From Absidia repens (lineage: Eukaryota > Mucoromycota > Mucoromycetes > Mucorales > Cunninghamellaceae): 64,000 nucleotides of DNA. A program made the translations under genes and the position numbers. Positions 45,400-54,669 of this stretch are shown here, in pieces; positions within the stretch are counted from its first letter, which is position 1, and each line of letters opens with the position of its first letter. The stretch is taken from the NCBI GenBank assembly GCA_002105175.1, contig MCGE01000005.1, positions 1,488,001-1,552,000 on the forward strand, given 5' to 3'. The notes beneath the pieces were generated by a model that did no database searches, was not told the DNA's origin, and saw only the letters and a program-made list of their open reading frames with translations.

Positions 45400-46443
45400 T
45401 TACAATTGGCTGTTGAAGTTTTTTGAAGGTTGATGGTTTTGTTGTTCTCCTTGAGGAGCTTGGGGATAGGTTTCATTGTTCCTTTGATGATATCCATTTT
45501 CACGGGGTCGATAATCATTCTGTCTTTGATTTCCAAATTGGTGGTTTCTATTTGGTTGTCCTTGATATCTATTATACCGGTTTCCTTGATATCGATTTTG
45601 TTGATAATTTTGTTCATGATTTCTTTCTTCTCGTAAAACTTCACGGATGGTTTCTTTTAAATTTACTATCTCTTGTGGTTTTTCTGCTTTTGATTTTTCG
45701 CTCATGATATTGCTTCCGGTCTTCATTTTTTCAGCTACCAGAGATGCAAGTTTTTCCATGAATCCTTCTTCCTCATCAACTCCTGCAGATTCCATAACGT
45801 TTAAATTGGTAGGGTGTACCATAGGTACACTCCTTGCAAAATCAAAAGTCTTCATTTTTTTGAAATTGCTTTTTACTCCAACTTGATTTTGATTTTCTGA
45901 TCGATAGGCCTTCCACCAATCTTCGGAATGTTTTTTCCATTCAACTAAAGTGGTAGCTCCAAAGGCTAAACAATGTGCTCTAATGGGAGCAAGCAAACCT
46001 GTTCTGAATCTATTCAGTAATACTGCTTCATCGGTACTTTCAGCTAATTTTGCGGCTGTTCTCAATCGAGTGTAATAGGTTTGGGGTCTTTCATCTGTTT
46101 CTTGAACTGTGTCATTATAAGCGAAGTTATATTGTTGAATCAGTTCACTTGTAATATATTGTTTTTTTAATGTTTCCATTGCTTTATGGTATGAAATTGG
46201 TTCCTTAAGTGAGTCATACCAGTCTTCCATGAAAGCTTCAGCTTCTCCATATAAAAGAGAATTAAGTATAATAACCTTGCGGTCATCAGAGCCAATATTT
46301 GTCAACGCAAAGTAGTTATCCAATAGTTTTTTGAATTGTCGGAAGTCTTCACCTTCCTTAGCGGAAAAGGTGATTACACGGGGCTTGAGTCCTTTAAGAT
46401 TTTGCTCGGGTGAGCTTGCCAACACAGTGTGTTCTTGATCCAT
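45400..46443 (-). CDS. Gag of element 2
   Basis: ATG at 46443, 347 residues. The capsid-like region (FSAKEGEDFRQFKKLLDNYF; ETLKKQYITSELIQQYNFAY; RFRTGLLAPIRAHCLAFG) matches element 3 Gag. There is no CCHC zinc knuckle; the C-terminus is instead rich in Asn, Gln, Arg and Tyr, probably an unstructured RNA-binding tail. The slippery heptamer A AAA AAC lies at its end, in frame, before the TAA stop. Confidence 0.9.
   Translation of the reverse strand: MDQEHTVLASSPEQNLKGLKPRVITFSAKEGEDFRQFKKLLDNYFALTNIGSDDRKVIILNSLLYGEAEAFMEDWYDSLKEPISYHKAMETLKKQYITSELIQQYNFAYNDTVQETDERPQTYYTRLRTAAKLAESTDEAVLLNRFRTGLLAPIRAHCLAFGATTLVEWKKHSEDWWKAYRSENQNQVGVKSNFKKMKTFDFARSVPMVHPTNLNVMESAGVDEEEGFMEKLASLVAEKMKTGSNIMSEKSKAEKPQEIVNLKETIREVLREERNHEQNYQQNRYQGNRYNRYQGQPNRNHQFGNQRQNDYRPRENGYHQRNNETYPQAPQGEQQNHQPSKNFNSQL
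45418..45424 (-). promoter_or_regulatory. Candidate -1 frameshift site for Gag-Pol, element 2
   Basis: The minus strand reads TC A AAA AAC TTC with the gag frame exactly in the X XXY YYZ phase. After a -1 slip the frame continues LQQPIVNDGQLASQH straight into the long pol frame. A AAA AAC is a canonical -1 slippery heptamer. Confidence 0.75.
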
Positions 46444-46496
46444 GTTTGAATTGTTCTTGATGATTTTCAGTTTATTTGTTTAAAATTTTTTTTTTT

Positions 46497-46523
46497 GATA
46501 TCCCCTGTAGTGAGCACCAAATA
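46497..46523 (-). other. Primer-binding site of element 2
   Basis: On the minus strand, after the LTR end and TATT, the sequence reads TGGTGCTCACTACAGGGG. The same 18 bases stand at the same place in element 3. TGG is the complement of the tRNA 3' CCA. The tRNA would end AGTGAGCACCA; its identity is not recognised. Confidence 0.7.
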
Positions 46524-47432
46524 TGTTACGGCTATTTTTGAGTTAATAAAATAAAAGTGTGTACCAAATATATGTGGTTTGTTTAGTTTATATGAACCGC
46601 AACGAAGAAAAGTTAACCTTTTTGTTGAATTTCAGTTATATTTTACACCAAATGGGTAGTGTATAAGTGTTTGCTAGTTGTTGCTTGAATGGATTTGGTA
46701 GTGAGGGTCAAAAAATGTTTTCCCCTGAATCGGAATTTGAAATGTACTTTTTTGTTTACTTGACTTGTAGTCTTGAAAAATAGAGAGCACCAAATGTTTT
46801 ATTTGATATAAGTAAAAAGTACCAGATATGTTATTGGTAGTAAGTAGTGAGCACCAGAACTTTTATAGATAAAGTCCAACTTGAAAGAAGTTTATAAGAA
46901 ATAAACTTGAAAAAAATAAAAGATATTGACCAGTAGGGTTCAATATAGTAAATCAATAGTGTATATATGAAGATATATAGCACTGCCAAACAAAATAAAA
47001 GTACTAAGACTTGAGATTGGTTTTAAAAAAAACCTTTTATTGAGAGAATTTATAAATAAAAATTAACTGAAGAAGAAGAATACAAATAGGAATTTCTTCC
47101 TATTTATACCTTTTCTTTAAACAACTGGGAATGAATTCCCAGTTAAAAAACAATAAAAAAAGAACTAAAAAACGATAAAAAAAGGACGAAAAAGAAGTTA
47201 AAAAAATGATAAAAAAACGTTAAAAAAAGGATAAAAAAGAAGCTAAAAAAAAAGCTAAAAAAAAGATGAAAAAAAGAATAAAAAAAGTTGCAAAAAACAA
47301 CGGAGAAAAAGAAGGGGTCAAAAAACAAAAATAAACGACCCAGCAGAGTCACAAAGCAATCCCTAATTTTGGGCCCAGTTGAGCAATTCATCTAAATTAA
47401 ATAACCGCTCCAGATTAAAGTCATCTCTGACA
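46524..47432 (-). repeat. 5' LTR of element 2
   Basis: Partner of 39494-40402 at offset 7030, with no difference noticed. Confidence 0.94.
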
Positions 47433-47438
47433 ATAGTG

Positions 47439-48267
47439 TGTTGCGGCTAAATTTGTGATTTTAGTCCAACTGGATTGTGTTTTTGTAGGTTTTTTATGTT
47501 TTTCTGAGTTGAATAGGATGTCTTGAGTGATCCTTTGGTGTAGCTTTGATCGTTTAGAGCTTTGAAAATAAATTTGTTCCTTCGGCGGAATTTGAAATAT
47601 CTTGTTCCTGAATTGGACAAAAATAGAATTGATAGTAGTGAGCACCAGAACTTTTGTAGATAAAGTCCAACTGTAGAGAAAGTTTATAAAAAATAAACTT
47701 GAAAGAGTAAAATAAAATAAAGAGAAAAGTATTGACCTTTGTTGGTTCAATAAAAATAAGTGTATAACACACAGTAAAAATAAAATAAAAAGAGGACTTG
47801 TAGTCACAAAAAATAAGAGAAAGTTTCTATATAGACGATAGAAACAAAATAAAAATAAGACAGTGATTTGGTGGTTAAAAACCTTTGTACTGAATTTTAT
47901 ATAAAAAAGGTTGAGATAAATATATGATAATAAATAACTAAAGAAAAAGAGAATTGGCGGGGGAAAGGTGGGGTATTTATACTAAAAAATAAAGTGGCGG
48001 CGAGTGGGTGTCATGTACCTGACAAGTGTTATGTGCATGACAAGTGTTATGTGCATGACAAGTGTTATGTGCATGATAGGTGTTATGTACGTGACAGAGG
48101 TAGTAATTTGATGAGAAGATAATATATATGAAAGAACCAATAAAAATAAGATAATAAAAGAAAAAAAGAAAATAATTATACACCTTTATTCCTCCATTGC
48201 CCAACCAAGAGCATCAGTTACGCCAAAGGCGGCAGCAAGGAAATTGTCGTTGTTCGTTTCCATGACA
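47439..48267 (-). repeat. 3' LTR of element 3
   Basis: 829 bp. It contains the end of the accessory ORF (stop 48186-48188) and an 18-bp tandem repeat at about 48010-48095. Confidence 0.94.
48010..48097. repeat. 18-bp tandem repeat in the element 3 LTR
   Basis: About four to five copies of GTGTTATGTGCATGACAA, the outer ones diverged. The array recurs in the other LTR at about 55265-55352. It lies upstream of the likely LTR promoter on the coding strand and could bind a transcription factor. Confidence 0.88.
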
Positions 48268-48755
48268 TCCTCGGGCCAGGGGAAAGCTGGACCTCCAGCG
48301 TCTTGTTGTATCCAATCGTCCATTTCGATGACATGTCCCCAGACTGCCCGAAAGGCATCAACTAACCCGTGCTCTTGTAAGGTGGTTCTGGTAAGCTGGC
48401 GTAACAATCCTTGGTAATTGTTTGGTTGGGGGTTATACATAGTATGAGCTAATTGTATAATATATGGCACCACCTGTTGCGTCAATATATCAGTCTTGTG
48501 CATATGGGCTCTGCGTTCTTGGTACCATGCCTCGTAGTAGTCCTTTAGACTTGTGTTCACCATGCTATAGCTATGCGCCAGTGTTTCCAAGGTGGTTATA
48601 GGCCAGGTTGACGTCATGGTGACTTGTTCAGGAGAGGGATCACTTTCTTCCGATGTTAAGTCTATCAAGTCTTCCATTAACCAATCATCGGACCATGGTT
48701 CAGAATTAATGAGGTTGGCAGGGGTAACGGGAGGAGTAGGGTAAGTAGGATTCAT
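48186..48755 (-). CDS. Accessory ORF of element 3, overlapping the 3' LTR
   Basis: ATG at 48755, 189 residues, 3' of integrase. The N-terminus is acidic and Pro/Thr-rich (DLIDLTSEESDPSPEQ), followed by a helical core (LKDYYEAWYQERRAHMHKT; LLRQLTRTTLQEHG). No signal peptide or membrane span is seen. The frame passes the LTR border at DV (GA TGTC), the same place where the element 2 ORF crosses at NV (AA TGTC), and ends TDALGWAMEE inside the LTR. About 26 residues are LTR-encoded. Shared motif order with element 2 suggests a conserved accessory protein. Function unknown. Confidence 0.78.
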   Translation of the reverse strand: MNPTYPTPPVTPANLINSEPWSDDWLMEDLIDLTSEESDPSPEQVTMTSTWPITTLETLAHSYSMVNTSLKDYYEAWYQERRAHMHKTDILTQQVVPYIIQLAHTMYNPQPNNYQGLLRQLTRTTLQEHGLVDAFRAVWGHVIEMDDWIQQDAGGPAFPWPEDVMETNNDNFLAAAFGVTDALGWAMEE

Positions 48756-48823
48756 TTTAGTTATTGTTGTGTAGAGTTATATTCCAATTGTATACTTGAT
48801 ATCGAATTTGTTGTGGTATATAT

Positions 48824-48825
<2 letters not shown>

Positions 48826-48866
<41 letters not shown>
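48826..48866. repeat. T41 tract between integrase and accessory ORF, element 3
   Basis: On the coding strand an A41 run lies between the integrase stop (48888) and the accessory ATG (48755). Confidence 0.95.
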
Positions 48867-48869
<3 letters not shown>

Positions 48870-48887
48870 GCACCAATGTAGATATCA

Positions 48888-50206
48888 TTAATATAGGTCA
48901 GATGCAAAGCGCTTGTCTTGTGTTTTCCAAAACACATCAGGTAAAGAATATAATTTGAGTCGATTACCATGTATTCTTTTCATGCGGTTTGATTCATTAT
49001 GATAGGATTTGATAAGGTAGGTTCCTTTTCCGAGCGTTTGATGTATTATGTATATACCTTCCCAATTATCAGATATTTTTCCAGTCCAAGAATTTGATTT
49101 TATTCCAACAAAAAGTGTAACAAGGTCTCCAAGTTTAAAAGGCGGTTTCCATTGTCGTTGTTCATTGTTGATTTTCTTGTCTACGGCCTTCTTCTGATTA
49201 ACTTGAGATTTTTGAATGAAGTCGCGGGCATTTTTCCTGATCACATTTAACGCGTGAATTTCCGTTCGAGTTCTCTGATCCAGTTGATATTGATATTTGT
49301 ATGAAGTAGGATCGAAGGCGACGTGTACCTGATCATATGGTGTTTTTGGATGATATCCGTATGTAAGATAAAAGGGAGAATGTTGCGTCGTACTTTGTTT
49401 TATGGTTCGATACGCGAATAAAGCGGCAGGTAAATATTGATCCCAAGATGTTTTATCTTCAGCTGCATTCTTCTTGATGATTTCGCCCATTGTTCCATTT
49501 AATCTTTCAATGAGTCCATTGGCTTGTGAATTTCCAACTGTGATTGTCTTGTGATAGATCGTATATTGAGAACATAGCTGTCCAATTAGTGTACTGATGA
49601 AGGGTTTGCCATTATCAGTGATAATGAGGTGAGGGCATCCATGTCGGGTGATAATTTCTTCGTAAATAAAACTTGCAACTTCTGCGGATGTTTGGAATTT
49701 GAGTGGTCGGGCTTCGATCCATTTTGTTAAGTATTCAATTCCAGCAATTATATATCGGGCACCAGTTTTTGAAGTGGGTACGTGTTTGACATCCAGGGCC
49801 CATTTTTCAAAAGGTTTTGATCCTACTGGTATTGGGTGTAATAATTCTTTCAATTGTTTGGGTCCACTGGTTTGACATCTAGGGCATCGTTTGAGGTATT
49901 CTTGTATGTCTTTTGCCATGGTATCCCAGTAGTAAAGTTGTGATATTTTGTATAAGGTGTTTCTGAAGCCCATGTGTCCTCCCATTGGGTGTGCATGGTG
50001 CATCAGTAGGGCATCTTGTGCCTGGGTTTGGTTCAGGACTTTTCTTTTGTTTGCTGTTCAATATTGTAGAAGTAGAGTATTTTGTGTTCGACTATGAATT
50101 TCGAAGAGTGTCGAGATAGATATCGCTTTTCTCGTTCCGTCGCATCATCGGGGAATTTCAATCGTCCAAGATAATATTTGAGTTGATTAATTTTTCGTTC
50201 TTCCAT
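48888..50206 (-). pseudogene. Integrase of element 3, one frameshift near the N-terminus
   Basis: Likely start ATG 50206 (MEERKINQLKYYLGRLKF). The first frame stops at 50033 after EQQTKEKS. One base away the protein continues through the HHCC region (MHHAHPMGGHMGF; CPRCQTSG), the catalytic core (WALDVKHV; IITDNGKPFIS; QANGLIERLN), PAALFAYRTIKQ and a C-terminal module ending KRFASDLY. The break maps to GAAAAGTCC at about 50040, where the A-run appears one base short. All three catalytic residues are present, so the protein would be complete apart from this single indel. Confidence 0.88.
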
Positions 50207-50405
50207 CGTTGTTAATTGTTGAGCCACCAGATATGTGATTGTAGAATTCGTTAAGTGCCAAATGCGTGAGAATAGAGTGAGCACCAAATATAAATATAGA
50301 GTTTGACAGAGTATCAGTTGTGTTGTGTGTATCAGATAAAAGTAAGATAATGTGAGTTAATTTAGAGGATAGCTTTTTACGACGTCGTCCCTTTTTTGGT
50401 CGCAT

Positions 50406-50407
<2 letters not shown>

Positions 50408-50463
<56 letters not shown>
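50408..50463. repeat. T56 tract between RNase H and integrase, element 3
   Basis: An uninterrupted run of about 56 T on the plus strand, A on the coding strand, after the RNase H stop (50486). Confidence 0.95.
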
Positions 50464-50465
<2 letters not shown>

Positions 50466-50485
50466 GTGGTTAAATTGAGGATCGA

Positions 50486-53422
50486 TCAGTATCCCAGACG
50501 TGATAGGAAATCAGCGGCTTCCTGTTTTCGTCCATTTCGATACTTAATTTCAAAGTCATATTCAGCCAAGTATTGGATCCATCTTGCTACAATGCCAGAT
50601 ACTTTGGGTGATTGTACCAACCATCGTAAAGGTGAGTGGTCTGATATGACAGTGAATTTTTTGCCAAGTAAATAAGGTCTGAATAGTTGTAGGCTCCATA
50701 CTAGGGCGAGACATTCCAATTTAGTAGCACCGTAGTTTTGTTCACTGTTTTTTAATCCGCGACTTGCATAAATCACAGGGTGTTCTTTGCCATCGTCGTC
50801 TAGCTGCGATAAGATGGTACCAATTCCTTTTTGAGAGGCGTCGCACACAATAATAAAGGGTTTCGAAAAATCAGCACGTCGAAGTATAGGTGCTTGTGTT
50901 AATTTTTGTTTCAAAAGGTTAAAGGCATCGGTTGCTTTTTGGTTCCAGGTAATATTTTTTGTCGTCTTGGTTTGTTCATGTAACGGTCTTGCAATGGCAG
51001 CAAAGTTTTTTATGAATCTCCGATAGTAAGAGGCCAATCCAATAAAGCCCCTGATTTGTTTAAGGGTTTTAGGCGGTGGGAATTCCTGAATTTTTTTTAT
51101 TTTTTCTTCATCCGTCTTTATTCCATTTTTTGTTATCACGTAGCCCAAAAATTTCAGTTCGTCTTTGAAGAATACGCACTTGTCGATGTTGAATAATAAT
51201 CCTCCTTGTCGTGCACACATGAATACTTGTCGTAGATCCCGTATGTGTTGTATATAGGTTTTGGAATGGATGTTTAGGTCGTCAATGTAAGCAACAAGGC
51301 ACTTGTTTAGTAAAGGACCAAAGCATAGGTCTATTAGGCGTTGAAAGGTAGCAGGACTATTTACTAACCCCATAGGCAGCATTTCGTATTGGTAGGTTCC
51401 AAACTTTGTTACGAATCCAGTTAATTCTTTGGTTTCTTCTTTCAATGGTACTTGGTGGAAACCAGAACGTAGGTCTAGTGCTGTGAATATTCTTGAACTG
51501 CCTAATTCATCAATCAAGTCGTCAATTTTTGGCAAAGGGTAAGCGTCAACTTTGGTTAAAGCGTTTAGTTTGCGATAGTCAACAACCATTCGGTAATCAC
51601 CATTCTTCTTCTTGACTAATATTATAGGTGCGGTATACGGTGTGCTTGCTGGTTTGATGATTCCCAGGTCACATAATCGGTCGAGCTCTTGCTTCAAGTA
51701 TTCTTGCTCCACGGGTGCCATTCGGTATGGTCTATGTCGGATAGGTGGTGCATTTTCTTTCAGGATAATTTCATGTTCCAGTAGTGTGGTCTTGCCCATT
51801 CTGTCATTGTGCCAGTCAAATACATCTTGGAATTCTGTAAGTAGATGTATAAAGGACTTGCGTATATCAGGCGGTACATCTCCTAGCTGTAGTTTTTCTT
51901 CCTTTGTAGGGTCCAATTCTTGTGATGGTTGTATAGTGTCGTCGTCTTTTATCTCCATCTGTGCTAATTCATATCCTGTGGATTGTTCGTCGTCTTCTTC
52001 TATTTCAAACTTTGTCATTCGATGCGCAATAATAGTGTTTGGTGGGTAGCTTTTGTCGTTATCCGTTATGTTGATATCTATGAACTGATCGTCTTGCAAA
52101 TATTTTTCGTAGGTAACATCTGGTTGCATGTGGATAATGGTTGGTAGAGCATTCTCATTGGTTGTACTCAAGTTAACGGTGCACATGGTGTATGGTGGAA
52201 GGGTGAATCCATTTTCTTTGGTACTGATGGTTACTTCGGTGTCCGATACATGGTTTATTCGGAAAGCGTAGTCTTGGTCTTCAGCAGGTGTGATTTGACA
52301 CAATTCTTGATCTTCATCGTCTTTGTCGTCGTGTTCCCATTCTTCTTCTTCTGTTTCTTCATCGGTGATTTCATCTTCATCACTTGTATCTTGATCGTCC
52401 ACTATTGGTGTTGGTTTGACAGGGATTGGTTGACTTGGTGGTGGATTCTCTTCTTCATAGATAACGTGGGATGCTTTCAAGGTAACCGGCTTTGATGATG
52501 CTTTGATGTATGTGATAGGAATAATCATCTTCTTGTGTTTATAGGTTACAGTTAGTGTTCCCATTTTGATGTTGATAATGGCTTGTGCATGATTCAACCA
52601 ATCGATTCCTAGGATTAGGTGAGATGGGCATTGTGGCAGTACTTCCATGTTAGTGGGTATACTAATGCCTTCGGTTATTTTGATAGGGACATCAAGGACT
52701 ATTCCAAGGGTAGGTTGTCTGGTTCCATTACCAAGGGTGAATACATTGGTAGATGGGGTATCGATTTCCATTCCCAGCATCTTCAACATGGTTCTTGACA
52801 TACATGATTTGGCGGCACCACAATCTATCAAGGCTTTGATTTTTCTGTCCCCAATATATACTTCAGCATATGCGGCAGTTGTCACAACTTCTCCTTCTTC
52901 CATGGCGTTCAATGTTATAGGCGGCTTTCTTCTTTTGGGTCGACAGACATCACGTAGCTGTTTCTTTAGGTATGGTGATGCTTCGAGTAGATCTCCAACT
53001 TCAATATCGGCTTTACGGGTAAGGACATCGTCAGCGATACTATATTTAATAGCGGGATGTGTAGGTACTGATCTTTGTTTCTTTTCAACCGTTTCTTGTG
53101 TAGGAATATTTTGTTGTGGTGGTTGTGTTGATGAGGATGGTGTGTCTTCCAATCCATTGGTTCTTCTTTTCTTTGCTGATTTTGGATCATGTAGGACATC
53201 AGGTGATCTGTCTTTTCTGGTAGCAACGTAGAAATCTATATCTTCTTCATCATCTTCTTCTTCTTCTAATAAAAGGTTAGTATGTTTATTTTTATCTTTA
53301 TACTTGTTTCGAATATCCATGGTGGTTAGGTTATGGGTTTGTTGTTGAGTATTGTTTTTTGTTATCTTTATGTGGTTGGTTATGTGTGGATTTGTTAGGC
53401 GGGTTTTCCAACTGACCATCAA
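50486..53422 (-). CDS. Protease-RT-RNase H polyprotein of element 3
   Basis: A 978-residue frame. Order: linker, retropepsin-like domain with LIDCGAAKSCMS (Cys instead of Ser/Thr after the Asp) and LILGIDWLNHA, acidic region, RT (YPLPKIDDLIDELGSS; LDLRSGFHQVPL; active site VAYIDDLNIHS) and RNase H (VCDASQKGIGTILSQ; TKLECLALVWS; ISDHSPLRWL), ending DFLSRLGY. Homologous to element 2 throughout. The frame is the same as gag, separated only by the gag UAG at 53438-53440; see the recoding site. Uninterrupted. Confidence 0.92.
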   Translation of the reverse strand: MMVSWKTRLTNPHITNHIKITKNNTQQQTHNLTTMDIRNKYKDKNKHTNLLLEEEEDDEEDIDFYVATRKDRSPDVLHDPKSAKKRRTNGLEDTPSSSTQPPQQNIPTQETVEKKQRSVPTHPAIKYSIADDVLTRKADIEVGDLLEASPYLKKQLRDVCRPKRRKPPITLNAMEEGEVVTTAAYAEVYIGDRKIKALIDCGAAKSCMSRTMLKMLGMEIDTPSTNVFTLGNGTRQPTLGIVLDVPIKITEGISIPTNMEVLPQCPSHLILGIDWLNHAQAIINIKMGTLTVTYKHKKMIIPITYIKASSKPVTLKASHVIYEEENPPPSQPIPVKPTPIVDDQDTSDEDEITDEETEEEEWEHDDKDDEDQELCQITPAEDQDYAFRINHVSDTEVTISTKENGFTLPPYTMCTVNLSTTNENALPTIIHMQPDVTYEKYLQDDQFIDINITDNDKSYPPNTIIAHRMTKFEIEEDDEQSTGYELAQMEIKDDDTIQPSQELDPTKEEKLQLGDVPPDIRKSFIHLLTEFQDVFDWHNDRMGKTTLLEHEIILKENAPPIRHRPYRMAPVEQEYLKQELDRLCDLGIIKPASTPYTAPIILVKKKNGDYRMVVDYRKLNALTKVDAYPLPKIDDLIDELGSSRIFTALDLRSGFHQVPLKEETKELTGFVTKFGTYQYEMLPMGLVNSPATFQRLIDLCFGPLLNKCLVAYIDDLNIHSKTYIQHIRDLRQVFMCARQGGLLFNIDKCVFFKDELKFLGYVITKNGIKTDEEKIKKIQEFPPPKTLKQIRGFIGLASYYRRFIKNFAAIARPLHEQTKTTKNITWNQKATDAFNLLKQKLTQAPILRRADFSKPFIIVCDASQKGIGTILSQLDDDGKEHPVIYASRGLKNSEQNYGATKLECLALVWSLQLFRPYLLGKKFTVISDHSPLRWLVQSPKVSGIVARWIQYLAEYDFEIKYRNGRKQEAADFLSRLGY

Positions 53423-53437
53423 CTGCAGTTGCCCGTG

Positions 53438-53447
53438 CTAGTTTTTT
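53438..53447 (-). promoter_or_regulatory. Gag-Pol recoding site of element 3: slippery heptamer plus UAG
   Basis: The minus strand reads TC A AAA AAC TAG CAC in the gag frame. The slippery heptamer is the same and at the same position as in element 2, but here a UAG follows at once and the long pol frame is in the gag frame. The -1 frame reads VDGQLEN, matching DGQL in element 2, and stays open for about 30 codons. Either UAG is read through, or -1 shifting was ancestral and an extra base has since moved pol. Confidence 0.6.
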
Positions 53448-54505
53448 GACTGATGATTTTGTTGAGTGGGTTGTTGTGTTTGATGTTGTTGGTATTGTGG
53501 ATTGTGTTGATACTGTTGATTGTTGTATGAGCGTCGGTTATTGTAATTGGGACGGCGGTTTTGATTCATGGGGGGTGATGGATGATAACCATCGTAGTCA
53601 CCGTAGTTAGGATCAAAGACGGGGTCTTGATTTTGGTTATTGTAATTGCGTTGACCATTATTGTGATGATACGAGTTTTGATTATAATGTGGGGCATTGT
53701 ATTGTCGGGTTTGATGACGTGGGTTATTGTATCGAGGGTTGTGTGGTTGGTTGTATGTCCCATTTTGATTTTTTGAGAAGTTATTGAATTCTTCTTTGAT
53801 GATACTTCTGATGGATTTTTGTATATCTTTCATGTCCAGTGGGTTTGTTGAAGTGATAGCGTTCAAACTGGGTGAGTTTGTAGCGGTTTGATAGGGAGAC
53901 ATTTGAATGGTATCTGCGGGATGAGCAATACGTCGTGGGTGGAAGGGATTGTCAGCCATTGTAACCTGTTGAGGGTTATGTGCAGTCCAATAACCTTCGG
54001 CGGCTTTGAGCCATGCGTCAATGTCTTTACAGCCAAGTGATATGCAGTGTTGTTGTATGATAGGATGTACTCCTGCACGGAATCGGCTTTGGATCATTGA
54101 TTCGGAATCAATTTCGGCAAGTTCAGCAGCTTCAAACAGTCTTGCGTAAAATGTTCTTGGATGTTCGTCAATACCTTGTACCATGTTGTTGAAGGCATAC
54201 TCATATGTTTGTATGAGTTCAGGGGTGATATATTGGTCCATTAATTTTTTCATGACTTCGGAGTATGAAAGTGGGTCTTTTGTTTTTTTTAGCAATTTGT
54301 TTACAAAAGTCCTAGCAGCGTGGTACAATTGTGTCTTGAGTATAATCAGCTTGCGATCTTCATCATTGATGTTTGAGAGTGCAAAGTAGTTATCCAGTGT
54401 TTGTTTAAAATTTCTGAAGTCTTCTCCTTCGAATCCAGAAAAGGGCATTAGCTTCATTTTCGGTTGGTAGATAGGTCCGTTGGCCAACACAGTTTGTTCG
54501 TTCAT
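53438..54505 (-). CDS. Gag of element 3
   Basis: First ATG in frame at 54505 (MNEQTVLANG). The capsid-like region (FSGFEGEDFRNFKQTLDNYF; KKLMDQYITPELIQTYEYAF; RFRAGVHPIIQQHCISLG) closely parallels element 2. There is no zinc knuckle; the C-terminus is Asn/Gln/Tyr/Arg-rich. It ends SKN then UAG. Confidence 0.9.
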   Translation of the reverse strand: MNEQTVLANGPIYQPKMKLMPFSGFEGEDFRNFKQTLDNYFALSNINDEDRKLIILKTQLYHAARTFVNKLLKKTKDPLSYSEVMKKLMDQYITPELIQTYEYAFNNMVQGIDEHPRTFYARLFEAAELAEIDSESMIQSRFRAGVHPIIQQHCISLGCKDIDAWLKAAEGYWTAHNPQQVTMADNPFHPRRIAHPADTIQMSPYQTATNSPSLNAITSTNPLDMKDIQKSIRSIIKEEFNNFSKNQNGTYNQPHNPRYNNPRHQTRQYNAPHYNQNSYHHNNGQRNYNNQNQDPVFDPNYGDYDGYHPSPPMNQNRRPNYNNRRSYNNQQYQHNPQYQQHQTQQPTQQNHQSKN

Positions 54506-54669
54506 CTTGTTTTTGGTTTCCAATTTGTATTTTTGAAAGTTTTGATAAATATTTCGGAGGTAGGGTTTGTAAGTGTGGACGTTGCGTCTTGAAATCTTGG
54601 CAGAGTTTACTTGAGTTTGAGGTTATTAAAAGTTTTGAGTGATGTTTCTTTGGAAATTTTTGAGTAGAT

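Larger units (their letters stand above)
39494..47432 (-). mobile_element. Ty3/gypsy LTR retrotransposon, element 2 (with accessory ORF)
   Basis: A 7939-bp element with 909-bp LTRs (TGTTACGG...CTGACA on the plus strand) that appear identical at an exact offset of 7030. A 4-bp ATAG target duplication lies at 39490-39493 and 47433-47436. Minus-strand order is gag, PR-RT-RNase H, integrase (two breaks), accessory ORF. Internal spacers contain oligo(A). It belongs to the same family as element 3 by layout, protein similarity and shared primer-binding site. Confidence 0.95.

Noticed and set aside
47421..47807. Open frame of 128 codons in the element 3 LTR (and 151 codons at 54607-55062)
   Set aside because: It is Phe/Leu/Lys-rich from AT-rich DNA, lies across the LTR boundary and its two copies differ only because of flanking sequence. 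No sign of a real protein.
51612..53231. Plus-strand open frames opposite element 3 pol
   Set aside because: Antisense shadows of the protease-RT gene; no independent support.
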